Assembly: GCA_034620365.1 (NCBI GenBank)
Contig: JAQGEQ010000020.1
Location: forward strand, 372,001 to 436,000
DNA: 64,000 nucleotides
Direction of reading: 5' to 3'
DNA from: Pegea sp. RAD2-039
Taxonomy: Eukaryota; Chordata; Thaliacea; Salpida; Salpidae
The notes beneath the pieces were generated by a model. The model ran no database searches. It saw only the letters and a program-made list of their open reading frames with translations, and was not told the DNA's origin. The stretch's first letter is position 1. The number at the start of each line of letters is the position of its first letter. A program made the position numbers and the translations under genes. This document shows, one piece after another, positions 12,960-26,700 of the stretch.

Positions 12960-14875
12960 TTAACAAAAGTTCAAATTCTTTAAATGCATTTCAAGCTCTA
13001 CAGTTAACTGATTCAAACACAGATGTTGATTCATGAAGTTGATCTTTGAAAATGCGTAGAAAGTTTACCTGGAGTGAATTTTCTTACGTCTGTTGGATTA
13101 ACATCTTCTTGAGTTACAATAGTTGAAGCTTTATAATCTTCTTCTGGCGGAATAATGCTTGGATTATGATGTTGGAGTTTTCCAAACTCATTATTATTTG
13201 ACAGATCAAATGGATGAACTTTTGAGCTTAGCATCTTTTCATATAAATCTCTATTTGTATGGATTTCTTGATCCAACTGAAGTTGATCTTGTTGCCATGG
13301 TGTTTGGTTACCAACGTAGTTGACCGGATATCTTTTGTTGTTTCCTGATGAAAGATTTGAAGCATCAAGATAGATATTTCTGGCTTCTTGAGGATTCCTT
13401 TTTTTTATTGGAGGTGAATTGACGTTTGAATTGAACCTGTAAAAAGGAAATTTTCAAATTTCAAATATCTTTGATCGAGATTTACTTCACAGGTGATCTC
13501 TTTGCGTTCCTTTTCATCATCGAGACATCATCACTGATTCTGGGCAAAGAAAGTCTCTTTTTTTGTTCTCTTTGATTCCTCATCGGATGTAGAAGATCCC
13601 GATAACGAGGTGGAGGATATGTTTCAGTCAACATCCGTTGATCTGACTCTTCACTGATCTGTCGAATCAGCGGAGGATACGTGAACGCCGATATTCCGCT
13701 GTTAATCCTTGTTGGATGATTCGAAGAGAACATCCATGGAGTTGACATCATCACTCTAGAGATTGAAGATTGAGACCTGATCGCTCATTTGACTGTGACG
13801 TCATCTACCTGTTCATGTCCTCCAGACGATCTGTAAGGATGCTGTTCTGAGTTGACAAAGAATGCTGAAGACGAAGAGCTTGATTCTGTTGAGTGATTAG
13901 ATTTTGGTTCTCCTTTCTCAGAGCTTCATTTTCAACCATGTACTCCTTTAAAACGTCTTTTATTTATTGAATCATTTGATGAGTTGATCTCTAACCTGAA
14001 GCATTTCATAAAGACTGTGTTCTGGGGGATTTTTTATTGGAGGTAGAAGAGTTATTTCCCGATGGAACGAAGTTATTTGCTTGTTTTTCAGCTTGTTGTT
14101 AATCTTCGGAGCGTTTTTTACATCTAAAGATTTCTTTGATTAAATATTTATTTAAACTCTGTAGATTTAATTAGAGTAATTGTCTTGAGCAAATACTCAA
14201 ATGTTTCAATGCCGCAAAGCAACTAGTGACTAGCTGGTATTCAAATGTGAACATCAAATATATCGGCACCTTTTTTAAGCGTTCGGTTATCTCCAGTTTC
14301 ATTTAACTTCTTCAGTTGAATTGTTTTTGGTTTTTTTAATTTGCTAAAGTTGACTTTGGACCTAAGAAACGAATTTTCGTTTTTAAGTTTTTTCATTTCG
14401 ACTTGTAGTTGTTTTATTTCTTGATTTTTGTCTGTAGTCACTGAAAAACTAACATTTCATTGGTTGAGAATAAGACTTGAGAAAAAATAAATAAATAAAC
14501 TAAAACGAAAATTAAAACAGCTAATCAAACACTCCAACAAACTTATTATTCTGAAACATCTCGAAGTAAAATGATAAAAAAAATTGCAAAAATTGTTTTA
14601 AGTGACAAAAATATGACTTACTCTGTATGTTGCTGAGGTAATCTTACAAAGTTTTGTTCTTCAGTCAAATTAGTCTTCAAATCATCAACCTTTAAAAAGC
14701 ATCAAATATAAAACTTATCAATGAAAAATACAAACAAAACCTCATTATTTTCATCTTCTGATGTATACAACAACAGATCGCTTTCAGTTACACTGATAAT
14801 GTCTTCTGAATCGCTATCTAACATCTGCTCATAATACGAAGCTCCCTGATAAGTAGCTGACAACACAACTGACAT
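12960..14875 (-). CDS. Coiled-coil protein of unknown function, eight exons
   Basis: On the minus strand, exons 14741-14875, 14622-14689, 14270-14448, 13996-14123, 13809-13945, 13486-13755, 13069-13436 and 12960-12997 join in phase to give 440 residues ending NLNFC. The start MSVVLSATYQ is followed by an acidic stretch (SDSEDII, TSEDENNE). Two predicted coiled coils follow: one rich in Lys/Glu/Leu (QEIKQLQVEMKKLKNENSFL, about residues 76-95) and one around EYMVENEALRKENQNL (about 170-215). The C-terminal half is low in hydrophobics and rich in Pro, Ser, Asn and basic residues, with TYPPP and NSPPIKKR motifs, so it is probably disordered. No enzyme domain, signal peptide or membrane segment is seen. 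I do not recognise the family. A scaffold or cytoskeletal adaptor role would fit the architecture, but that is only inference. Exons 1-3 are the least certain; the splice sites chosen there are the only pair that keeps frame. Confidence 0.7.
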
Positions 14876-17800
14876 ATTTCAACCAAACCGACTTTCAAAT
14901 ATGTAGGTTTGAATGGTCAGGCTTTTCAAGAAATTTTCGACTACACACAAGAGTACTTTACAAGTCCTTTACTACACTCCTAAACCCTCTGTCGCTTCTG
15001 TGTTACTAGTAGATAAGATTTGAAAGATAAAAACGAAGTGAAAACATTTTTACACGCTTAGAAGTACGTCTATTGGGCGTATACAGGTTCACAACTGAAG
15101 TAATATTTGCTTTGATTAATAAAATGTTGTTTGCTTGAAGCACTAATCTTCTTTCAATGAAAGTGGAGCTTTAAATGGGGTTGTAGCTCTTACGTCATTA
15201 GTGACGTTTATTAATGTTTATTTCTTCTGAGCTTTTTGTTATAATTTCAAAAGGTTTTTAACCTGGATTTTCGGATTTGTAAAATAGGCTTCAAGCTTAT
15301 ACGGGTTTTGAAAAACAAGCATTTTTTAGATTCGTAAATTTTTTTAAACTTATAGTTAAAATTAATATTAGATTTCGTATTTTCGTAATTTAATATTTCA
15401 CTCATTTTAGCGCTTTGCTTAAATATTTTATTATTTTTTTAAAGGATTTCGAAATAAATTAGTATAATTGAACAAATTTAAAACTGTTTTCTAATAAAAT
15501 ATTTCCTAAAAATCAGATATATCTTTTAAAAGAAACTAAATAATTATTTTTATATACTTCTAATTAATTTATAGCAATTATTCGATCTTTTTTTCTTAAT
15601 GTTACACACTGCAAACTTTTGTTAGAAACGCTTATAACTAGATGCTTGTTCCCATTAAGAATAATGACAAAAAAGTATATTTAGCTAAAAACGTTTTGAA
15701 AGAATGAAATTATGTTAAATAATAAAAACTTTGACTAAAATCTTTATGATATTAGTTTAATAATATAAAAATTCAAAAGTAAGTCAAATTTGAAATAAGC
15801 CATTTCTGTGTAAACATAACTGACAATGAATGCAAACAAAACGACAAACTCCAAGGAAGTGGAATAAATTTATTTTTATTGTGGCCTTATTTAACTCGCG
15901 CACTTTTCATTAACAATTCTTCTTTAGTTAAGTTGTTAAAAAAAGATACAAGGCTGATGACAATTTGTTGTTTTTGGTAACGAATTATTGCACCCACCAA
16001 GGTTTAAACTCTGAAAATTTGACGTTTCTGTGGCAAAGAAAAAACGGGAATTATTTTAATACAAAATTCTGTAAAAATATAAAACTTGTGGTGGTGACTA
16101 GTTAGTATATTTTATTTCAAAAAAAGAAGTTTACTGCTGAATTTAAGATGATCGAAATATTCTGGTGAAACTTTGAAAAATGTTTAAAAGCTTTCAGATA
16201 TATTTTGAAGTTATGAAGTAATTAAAATGAATTATTAAAGTTTTTTCAATTAGTTTGTTTAATGAAAGTAATCTGCTTTGTCAAAAAATAAAGATGTACG
16301 ACATACAACTATAAATTTAATTATTGATTAAAAGAAAAAGAATTAAAAAAACTGACTTCAATAAGAAAAAAACAAACAATAAATCGAGTAAACAATTTAA
16401 TAAAAAAATTTGACAAATTAAAAAACACTATTGATCAAACAACAATGAAGCACAAAGTCTCCGATTTTATTAATCTTAAATCTTTATTTGTATCTTTGAC
16501 GTTTCATCTACCACATGCTTATGTAAAGTTTTAATGAAAAAGTTAATGTTAGTTTGCTAAGTAATAAAACATTTTTTGCTTGAGATGTTATTTGGATATT
16601 TTCTATTTTTAAACATTCTTTTAACTTAAAGAATAACAATTCTTTAAAAACATATGGTAAAATTTCAACCTTATTTTAAAAACAGATTTTTATTTCAGAT
16701 AAAAATGATTTATATTTCCTTGAACTACAACTAAAAGACTAGCTTTATATCTGTCAATGACAAAAATATTTATTCAAATTTGTTTGTATCAATACAAAAG
16801 CAATTTCTTGCAATATTTGTCAATAGTTCTTTTATATATGATATCTGCAACATTTTGTGAAAAATCTTTGAACATTTTTAGCTTTTGTATAGGTTCGTGT
16901 TTATTAGCAAAGGTTTTGTTTTCATTTCAAAGTATTTAAAAACATTCTAAACATTTGTTTAAGTTTTTTTATAGGTATGTAAGTTGTTTTTAAGTTTGCT
17001 TACTTTCATTTACTAAATGATAATCAGTACAAATATATGTTTTTACTTATATTGCAGTTAAAGTTTAAATAAAAAACTTTTTTGTAAAAACTTGTGCTCC
17101 TGGTGAAATTATGTCTTTTAACTGAGAAAGCCTTCTTAAGCGGCGTTAATTTATTTTTATTGTACATCATAATTGTATTTGAATTAAATCCTTTAAAGTT
17201 TGTGTAAATCTTATTTTGTAGCTTTGTTAAAAAACTTTGATTTTGATAGAAATAGAAAGACTCCAAGTAAATATTCTTTTCAAATAATATATAGAAACTA
17301 CCAATTTATTTATGTAATTAAAGTATGAATGAAATTAGAATTTTTATGTATCATTTAACAAAGACTTTAATTAACAAAAGATAATTTTTAGAAGTAATAG
17401 ATTGTAACTTTTATTTATATCTAAATTTTATTTTAGAATTTAATTTTTTTATGTTTTTACATAACATAAAATTCTCAGAGAATTGAAAGTTATTTTTGCT
17501 AACTATATATATTTCGGGTTTTTAAACAGCCTCAACAACTAACCTAAAAGTTCATCCATGAGTTTTATTGGCCGAGGTTTTTGTACTAGTCAATGTACTT
17601 CGAGATCTAAATAGCTTTTAGAATAAAAACTTGTACTTTACGTGAGATTTATTGTAATGTTGCTAGTATTAAAAATCTAAATGTTTGTTTCGTCGTAAAG
17701 TTAGAACGGATGCTTAAAATTTCAGTAAAACTGATTTACAAAATCTTAAAACTTTTTTAAGCGACAATCAAAACTAAGCTTTGAAATTTTAATTAATTAA

Positions 17801-18346
17801 TTCATGCTTTTTATTTGGTGTTCTTCACATTAATAAAATATTTTCTTCAACCGTAAAAAACGTTTGACTTAAGTATATAATTAACAATAAAAAAATCAAT
17901 AGTAAAACTAATAGCACCTATATCACAGATTTTAAAAGTAAATTTCAGATTTTTCTAAAAGCCTCTAATTAGAAAACGTTGGTTTAGTAATAAAATGACT
18001 CGGCCTAAGCAGGCTATTATTAGTATTGTTAATGTATTATGAAAACTTACTAATAGTATGTACTTATTAAAATAAATGATTCTTATTATCCTTATTAAAT
18101 TAAAATATTTTTTACACTAATTCTAACGATATCTTATTAGTCAACCCTTGGTTTGACGACTTGCTCAAAATAATTTCAGCCTACAACAGAACTTTCAGTT
18201 TCTTTAAAATTAAAACTTAGTTGTCATAGTGATGTCATTATGCTTGATTAACAGAAATAGTAACTTAATTATAAACGTAATTTAAAAGCTTATAAAATAA
18301 AAACATTTTATAAAATAAACGAAAATTAGAATAATCTTGTATAGAA
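14876..18346. other. Intergenic between divergent genes; no further gene seen
   Basis: AT-rich sequence upstream of two genes on opposite strands. The part near 15000-15250 is slightly less AT-rich and holds an inverted pair of CRE-like half sites, probably part of the promoter of the minus-strand gene. The remaining three kilobases show no exon with supporting splice sites. The open stretches at 16757-16939 and 17024-17266 look random. Confidence 0.5.
15192..15207. promoter_or_regulatory. Inverted CRE-like half sites (ACGTCA-N4-TGACGT)
   Basis: ACGTCA and TGACGT face each other across four bases, a perfect 16-base dyad in AT-rich sequence. It lies about 320 bp upstream of the start codon of the minus-strand coiled-coil gene. 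TGACG is the core recognised by CREB/ATF bZIP factors. Promoter function is inferred from position and symmetry only. Confidence 0.35.
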
Positions 18347-18834
18347 ATGTGGTCTGTCGTCAGAAAACATTTCAGAGTGCAGAAAAGCCCAACAAATGTG
18401 AAAAGGCAAATAGAATTTAAAGAAACTAAGTTTCAAAGGTAGGAAGCTTCAAATTAAATAAAAATGATAATAATTAATTTACTGACTTTAGAAGAGTTTC
18501 TGCACCTGCAGTCATGCAGAATGAAGAAATTTTGAATGAATCAAGTGAAGATGCATCACTTAAGACTAGTTCTTCTAAGATGTCCTCATCAGCAAACATA
18601 GCAAGTATATATAGGTGACGATTACATTTTTAATGTTATTTCTTTTTTTTACCGCAACAATTGAAAGATATTTTTTGCAGTAATAATGAAATTGTTGATA
18701 GCAATATTTGTGATTGTGAATATATGTATGAAATGGCTGTGTTAAGATGGTTGGCAATTATAGAAGAAAGAAAAACAAAAAAGATAGAAAAAAAAATGAA
18801 ACGAAAAAAAGTTCGAATTTCATCTCACTTATAA
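18347..18834 (+). CDS. Small basic-tailed protein, three exons, unknown function
   Basis: Three exons, each too short to stand out alone, join in perfect phase: 18347-18438, 18492-18614 and 18681-18834. Introns of 53 and 66 bp have good GT and AG ends, and the last exon ends in TAA. The product is 122 residues, starting MWSVVRKHFRVQKSP, with a Ser-rich middle (KTSSSKMSSSAN), an acidic and Cys-bearing segment (SNICDCEYMYEMAVLRWLAI), and a strongly basic tail (KKIEKKMKRKKVRISSHL). The tail could be a nuclear localisation signal or part of an amphipathic helix. I recognise no family. An AATAAA lies near 18850. The case for a real gene is that three consecutive exons keep phase and the introns match the 45-70 bp class seen in neighbouring genes. 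Confidence 0.62.
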
Positions 18835-19068
18835 ATCTAACTTAAGATAAATAATAAAATATTTCATCAAAAACGATGCATGTTTTTATTACAAGTCGTT
18901 AGCTACTTCTGTTTTTTTATATATCGGAAATATATCTTATTAAATATTCTTGGTTACAGACGGCTATTACCAATTAAACTAATACATAAAAGTTACAACC
19001 ATATCTAAATTGAATATATCAGAAATGCCCAATCTTATAAAGTCTTTTTACTATTTCATCAGTTATAA

Positions 19069-19233
19069 ATGCTTTTCACTCAACTAACTCAACACTCTTT
19101 ATTTTCATGGTCATCGTATATTACCTTTAAGGTGACTGCAAAAGATCTCAGACAAAAAAGTCTTGAAGCGCACTGGTTTGATAAAAATGCACAGCATGCT
19201 TCGCTCTTTACTCCACAAACAACTGAAGAATAG
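19069..19233 (+). CDS. Small 54-residue ORF, possibly ATP synthase epsilon-like
   Basis: A single open frame starts MLFTQLTQHS and ends with TAG after FTPQTTEE. Its composition is charged and protein-like, whereas the overlapping antisense frame is Cys- and Phe-rich and looks like a shadow. The length fits the mitochondrial ATP synthase epsilon subunit (about 51-60 residues). Spaced matches to that family as I remember it are visible: SYI, then LR about nine residues later, then SL, and an alanine-rich stretch before FTP. The hallmark N-terminal W-R-x-A-G is absent, so the match is weak. It could also be a chance ORF or the last exon of a missed gene. A tract of 11 A residues with some G lies about 15 bp downstream. 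Confidence 0.3.
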   Translation: MLFTQLTQHSLFSWSSYITFKVTAKDLRQKSLEAHWFDKNAQHASLFTPQTTEE

Positions 19234-20788
19234 AGAAGAAAAACCAGTTTCAAAAAAAAAAAGAAAGAAACCTTTAAAAACTTGTTCTTCTGCATTTTAC
19301 TGTGTCTTGCTTTGTTTTCAATTTTATCTGTCATAGCATATCCAGCATGGTCTTTATCAACCGAAGCATAACTTATTATTATAATTATTGCTTTTAAGTA
19401 TCGTGTATTGAGCTATTCAATGTACGATTCTTTAGTCATAACTTCATTATAATTAGATGGCTTCATATAAATCGTAGAATATAACAAAAGCTTAACAATA
19501 GATTATTCTTTTTAGCTGTTATATTGGATATTAGGCTTTTTATGTCACTCGAGAAGCAAAAAGTTAACAATAGTCTCTACGTATTTAGAAAATATGGGAA
19601 GATAGCTTGTATTCTAGAAAACTATATTTTAACAGTTTTTTTTTATTTTAGTAGTCTATTAGTAGGAGTAAAATTTTCACATCGAATATAATACAGAAGA
19701 GTTTAGTTTGATTTTGACTGTTAGCACTTAATCTATTTTGTATAAGGTAAAATCAAACGAATGAAAACATACAAAGTTAAATGATAAAATTCACCAACAA
19801 TATTTTTCAAAATGAAAATAAGATTTTCAATTTAATATTTCTTGTTTATAATTTTGCTCTTGTAAATAAAGAAGTCTTTCTCAAGCAATGTTTTTGAATT
19901 AAAAGTTAATTTTAATTTTTATTATATTTTAACTATATTATTTTCTACTTATATATAACATTTTTCAAATATATTTTGACTAAAACTCCATTATGATTTA
20001 TACAAAGTTTAATTGAAAAGCCAAAGTCTCGCTTGCTGTTCAAGTGATTGGACAGAATTGAATATATTTTTGTTTAAATACTTCGTTACATTTTTTAAGG
20101 TTATTATAGTATGTAATCGTCAATAATAAATTAAAATTAGATTTTACCAAGGTATAAATTTTCATATTTGTAGAGTATTTAAAAATCTTATTCAATTTTT
20201 TTTTATCTAATCTGTTGTGCTGTGTAACTTTTTTTGAATAAAATTCTTTCAAAGTTTAATTTTACAAGTTTATTTGTTTAAACTTATAAATTACAAGTTT
20301 TATAAACTTATTTTTTTGATAAATTATTTTTTGTTATTAATTTTATACTAACTATAATGTCTCAATAAGCTTGTTTAAACCAGATTTTGGGATACATTAA
20401 TTTAATTTTTTTTTATTTTTTATAAGAACCCAGCAAATTATTTTTGACAAATTTATATTTTTATTAAGTCTTCAGTTTGTATTTGGTTTTTGTAAGAAGT
20501 ATGAAAATTGAATTATATAAAATGATTATCTAATGTGGAAAGATCATTCTTTTATTTAATTGAAAGATTTTGTTGTTAAAAATAATGCATATAATAATAT
20601 TTTGGTTAAAATAAAAAATTAGATATATTTTCAAAAGTTCTTTTTTTTTCTTTTGAAACATACTGAATGAAATTTATTACATATAATAAGTAGCTATAAC
20701 TTTAATTTGTGCTTTAATACTTAATAAGTAATTTATATATTTTATTATTAGTTTTGTTATTTTTCAATAAACGAATAATTTTGTGGTC
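19234..20788. other. Intergenic upstream of PSMD2; no gene seen
   Basis: Very AT-rich sequence with long T runs. No supported exon on either strand. The last part is presumably the PSMD2 promoter and 5' UTR. Confidence 0.5.
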
Positions 20789-23700
20789 ATGGCGCCAACC
20801 ACAGAAACTAAACAGCTTCAAAAGAAGACTGAAAAAAAAGAAGTGAAAGATAAAAAAGTTAAAGATGAAGAAGAACCAGAAATGGTTTGTTTGGTTCTTT
20901 ATATGGAAATTTATGACTAATTTTGTATTATGAACTTGTGTATAATTTTCATAGAGATATAATTCTCCATTATTAAAATGTTGTCAAGTTCTTTTTTATT
21001 ATTTTTATATTAGGTTACTGTTATATATAAAGTTCTAAAAAATGTTAGCAACTAATTTGTTTCTATCTTACATTGATTATTGCTTATTCCTAATAACCAA
21101 CATTTTCTTATTTATTATTTCTTTCTTAACTGTTTACTTTTGATATAATTATTAATGTATTTATTTGTTAAGAAAACTTTTTAAAAATTTAACATTCTTT
21201 TTGTTTTTAGAGTGATGAAGATAAACTATTATTTGATGAGTTAAATCTTTGTATTGAAAGATTGACTGTAAGTCTTACTATAATTATATTTTAATAAGAT
21301 TTTTATACTTTTAATCTTGATGAAATAAATAAATAATCTTGAGATTTATTAATCTTTATAAATTGTTACATTTTATTTTTGTAATTTACTTAAAGTTTAT
21401 CTCTTAAATAAATATAAATGTTTTTACAAAATAATATTAAATTATTTTTTAAGGAAAATAATGAAAAGCTGTACAAGGCAGCTTTGGAAATCTTACGAAC
21501 TAAGATTAGATCATCAACTGCTTCAATAACTTCAGTGCCTAAACCATTAAAGTTTTTGCGACCACATTATTCAACATTGAAGAAAGTTCATGAAAAAATC
21601 CAAGATTCCAGTTGCAAAGTAAATTATCAAATTTCTTTCATAAAAATTAACTTTCAGTTTTGATATTTTGTAGAGGTTTTGTGCTGATATCATCTCTGTT
21701 CTTGGAATGACTATATCTGAAGAAAGAGATTGCTTGAAGTACCGTCTGCTTGGTTCAAAAGATGAGATAGGTTCTTGGGGACATGAATATGTTCGGTGAA
21801 TATTTTGATAAACTTGGAATAACCTTTACATCTCATTTCTGTAATTTTAATTTCTTTTTAACTATTAATATTAAAAAATTCTAAATTTTGACAGTCTGTT
21901 TATCTAATTTAAAAAAGTATAAATATGAAAATCTATTTAAAGTCATATTGCTGGTGAGATTGCTACTGAATGGCAAGAATCTGATAACCAAACACCTGAA
22001 AAGACCGAAGATATTCTTCAACTAGTCAAGGTTCAATCATTGTAACCTCACTAACAACATGTGATTATAACTGTTTTATTATTCAGCAAATAATTCCGTA
22101 TGATATGAAACATAATGCTGAAACTGAAGCTTGTGATTTGCTGATGGAAATTGAGAAATTAGATATGTTACTTGATCATGTTGATCTAACCACATATGCA
22201 AGAGTGTGTTTGTATCTAAGCAGGTTCATTTACTTCTAAATTATATAAAAACTAGAATTAGTAGAAAACTGATTTTTATATTTCTAACCAGCTGTGTACC
22301 TTATACTGCGGACCCTGAAAACACCAACCTTATACTAACCGCCATCAAAATATTCCGAAAATTCGATCGACTTCCAGAAGCTATGCGTCTTGCGATGCAG
22401 CTGAACTCTATCGATCTTATTCAAGAGATTTTTTTCTCCTGTAAAGATCCGTAAGACATTGTATTTGATAATTCGACAAATTTGTTTGAAAACTGTTTTG
22501 TTGGCAGTCTGTTGCAAAAACAGTTGGCATTTGTGTTGAGACGTCAACAAATTGCGTTTGATCTTCCAGAAGATTTAGAAGAAGATGCAGATGACATCAC
22601 TGAAATTCTTTCAAATAATCATCTCAATCAGAACTTTCTCATCTTAGCTAGGTAGTTTGAACATTTTTTTCAATCACTGTCGTTTGCTTCTTATCAGAGA
22701 ATTGGATATCACCGAAGCTAAGGTTCCTGAAGACATATACAAGACTCATCTGGAAAACTCTCGTAAGATTTATCTTGTGTTTCAAACTTACTCTATCGAA
22801 ATATCTGAAGTGATTTGTTTGTAAATGAGGTTTTCAGATTTTAATCACAAATCAAACTGTTGATCAGGTTTAGGAGGTAGTAGCAGTGTAGACTCTGCTA
22901 GAATGAATCTCGCTGCTTCATATGTTAACGGATTTGTTAATTGTGCTTTTGGTCAAGATAAGTTACTAACTGGCGAAGGGAATAAATGGATTTACAAGAA
23001 TAAGGAACATGGTAACAACTTTCTATAAACATCAAACAGTTGGTTACAAGTTGTTGTTGTCGTAGGAATGCTAGCTACAACTGCATCTCTTGGAATGGTT
23101 CTTTTATGGGATGTTGATGGTGGATTACAACAGATTGACAAATATCTTTATTCATCTGATGATTATATTAAAGCTGGTAAGTTGCTTTCGAGTTCTAATC
23201 ATTTGCGGTCCTTCAAAAATAATTCCAATCTACCAGAAGTTAAGTGAAATAAACTTAAACAACCAGCTTATTTGTCATAGTGACCCATTTGAAGTTGCCG
23301 CCCATAACTTGCCAATCACTGTCTTAAAAACTCTAAAAACTTTTCTGTTTAAATTCACAACTATTGATGTTTTGATCGTTTAGTAATTTGTACATCTTAG
23401 ATTGATAACAGCAAAAAATTTCATAAATCAAAATTGTTTCAAAAATCACTGAGAGATTATTTGATTGTAAATGACCATCGTCAAAACCCTTTTAAGGTGC
23501 CCTACTTGCTTGTGGAATTGTCAACGCAAGTGTAAAAAACGAATGTGATCCCGCCCTTGCTCTGCTCTGTGATTATGTCCTTCACAGCAGCAACGTGATG
23601 AGAATCGGCTCAATCTTTGGGTGAGTCCCTATATTTTGATGTTGCTTCCTTCAACTATTCTCTGCAGACTAGGAATCGCGTATGCGGGTTCTAACAGATC

Positions 23701-26700
23701 AGATATCTACGATCTGTTGTCTCCGCCTCTTTCAGACTCCAAATCCAACTTGGAGGTTTATGAATGAAACAAATTGCTCATCACTAACGATGTCTTCCAG
23801 GTCATCTCAATCACCGCTCTTTCAATCGGACTCATTGGAGTAGGATCAGCGAATAGTGATCTCACATCGCTTCTCATCCAAACTCTTCTTGAACGAAGCG
23901 ATAGCGAATTGAAAGAGGCACCCGCGCGCTTCATCGCGCTTGCTATCGGCCTCCTCTATCTCGGTTACTAGCATCCAACTATTTCCAACTCTTCATTAAC
24001 TGATTGATGCAGGGAAGCAGGATCTCGTTGAAACAATCCTAGAAGCGATTCAAGTGGTTCCGGACCCCCTCAGAGGTTTTGCTACTGTTCTGTTGGAAGC
24101 TTGTGCTTATGCTGGTTAGTGATTGAGGTTTAGTAGCTGGTTTCTGATTCGCTCGTTTAAAGGAACCGGAAATGTATTGAAGATCCAACAGATGCTTCAT
24201 ATATGCACCGACTCCGAGGAAGCAGAGAAGAAAGGTGAAGCCCCTGAAAGCGATTCTTCCAATAAATCGGAATCGAAGACTGCTAAATCGGAATCCAAAA
24301 CCGAATCCAGCACCAAAACCACTGAAAGCTCAACCAAATCGAAAACAACTAAAGTAAGCATCAAAAAAAGTCTTCATCATCATCATGATGATTGTTAGGA
24401 TGACAAGAAGAGCAAATCATCTGATTGGGGGATGACCAAACACGCTGCTGCTGTTCTTGCTATTGGTCTAATTGCTGTTGGAGAAGATATTGGTTCGGAA
24501 ATGGCTTTCCGGATGTTTGGGAACCTCGTAAGACTCTTTTCATATCTTTCTATCAACAAATAATCATCTATAAATACTAGTATCGATATGGGGACCAAGC
24601 AGTGAAGCGGTCAGTGCCCCTGGCCCTTGCTTTGACCTCCATTTCAAACCCACAGTTGAATATCTTGGACACTTTGTCAAAATTTAGTCATGACTCTGAT
24701 GCTGAAGTGGTCCACAACTCCATATTTGGCATGGCTCTAGTTGGGGCAGGTATATATGTGCACAAGTGGTGACCACCTGAAACTTATTTAAGTTTGTTGA
24801 AAGGAACTAATAACGCGAGACTCGCTCAAATGTTGAGAAATTTAGCTGTTTACTATTCGAAAGATCACAGCAATCTCTTCCTCGTTCGACTTGCTCAGGG
24901 CTTAGTTCATCTTGGAAAGGTGGGTTTCGTGGACCCACTTGATTATTCTCTACTTTCATATACTGCAGGGCACTTTAACCATCCAACCATATCATAGTGA
25001 CCGCCAACTCATGAGTCCAGTTGCTATGGCATCTATATTGTCTGTCATAGTATCTTTCTTGGACACTAAATCTAGTAAGAAAAATTTGATGATAAATAAT
25101 CAATAAAATTCATTATAAACATTTATTTGGTTCCTTCAACCAACATTTGGTTCCATCAACCAACATTTGGTTCCATCAACCAACATTTGGTTCCATCAAC
25201 CAACATTTGGTTCCATCAACCAACATTTGGTTCCATCAACCAACATTTGGTTCCATCAACCAACATTTGGTTCCATCAACCAACATTTGGTTCCTTCAAC
25301 CAACATTTGGTTCCATCAACCAACATTTGGTTCCATCAACCAACATTTGGTTCCATCAACCAACATTTGGTTCCATCAACCAACATTTGGTTCCATCAAC
25401 CAACATTTGGTTCCATCAACCAACATTTGGTTCCATCAACCAACATTTGGTTCCATCAACCAACATTTGGTTCCTTCAACCAACATTTGGTTCCATCAAC
25501 CAACATTTGGTTCCATCAACCAACATTTGGTTCCTTCAACCAACATTTGGTTCCATCAACCAACATTTGGTTCCATCAACCAACATTTGGTTCCATCAAC
25601 CAACATTTGGTTCCTTCAACCAACATTTGGTTCCATCAACCAACATTTGGTTCCATCAACCAACATTTGGTTCCATCAACCAACATTTGGTTCCTTCAAC
25701 CAACATTTGGTTCCTTCAACCAACATTTGGTTCCATCAACCAACATTTGGTTCCATCAACCAACATTTGGTTCCATCAACCAACATTTGGTTCCATCAAC
25801 CAACATTTGGTTCCATCAACCAACATTTGGTTCCATCAACCAACATTTGGTTCCATCAACCAACATTTGGTTCCATCAACCAACATTTGGTTCCATCAAC
25901 CAACATTTGGTTCCATCAACCAACATTTGGTTCCATCAACCAACATTTGGTTCCATCAACCAACATTTGGTTCCATCAACCAACATTTGGTTCCATCAAC
26001 CAACATTTGGTTCCTTCAACCAACATTTGGTTCCATCAACCAACATTTGGTTCCATCAACCAACATTTGGTTCCATCAACCAACATTTGGTTCCTTCAAC
26101 CAACATTTGGTTCCATCAACCAACATTTGGTTCCATCAACCAACATTTGGTTCCATCAACCAACATTTGGTTCCTTCAACCAACATTTGGTTCCTTCAAC
26201 CAACATTTGGTTCCATCAACCAACATTTGGTTCCATCAACCAACATTTGGTTCCATCAACCAACATTTGGTTCCATCAACCAACATTTGGTTCCATCAAC
26301 CAACATTTGGTTCCATCAACCAACATTTGGTTCCATCAACCAACATTTGGTTCCATCAACCAACATTTGGTTCCATCAACCAACATTTGGTTCCTTCAAC
26401 CAACATTTGGTTCCATCAACCAGCATTTGGTTCCATCAACCAACATTTGGTTCCATCAACCAACATTTGGTTCCATCAACCAACATTTGGTTCCATCAAC
26501 CAACATTTGGTTCCATCAACCAACATTTGGTTCCTTCAACCAACATTTGGTTCCATCAACCAACATTTGGTTCCATCAAACCAACATTTGGTTCCATCAA
26601 CCAACATTTGGTTCCATCAACCAACATTTGGTTCCATCAACCAACATTTGGTTCCATCAACCAACATTTGGTTCCATCAACCAACATTTGGTTCCATCAA

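Noticed and set aside
19089-19334. Minus-strand open frame of 81 codons with plausible splice sites
   Set aside because: Cys- and Phe-rich, no phase-consistent partner exon; it is antisense to a more protein-like plus-strand frame.
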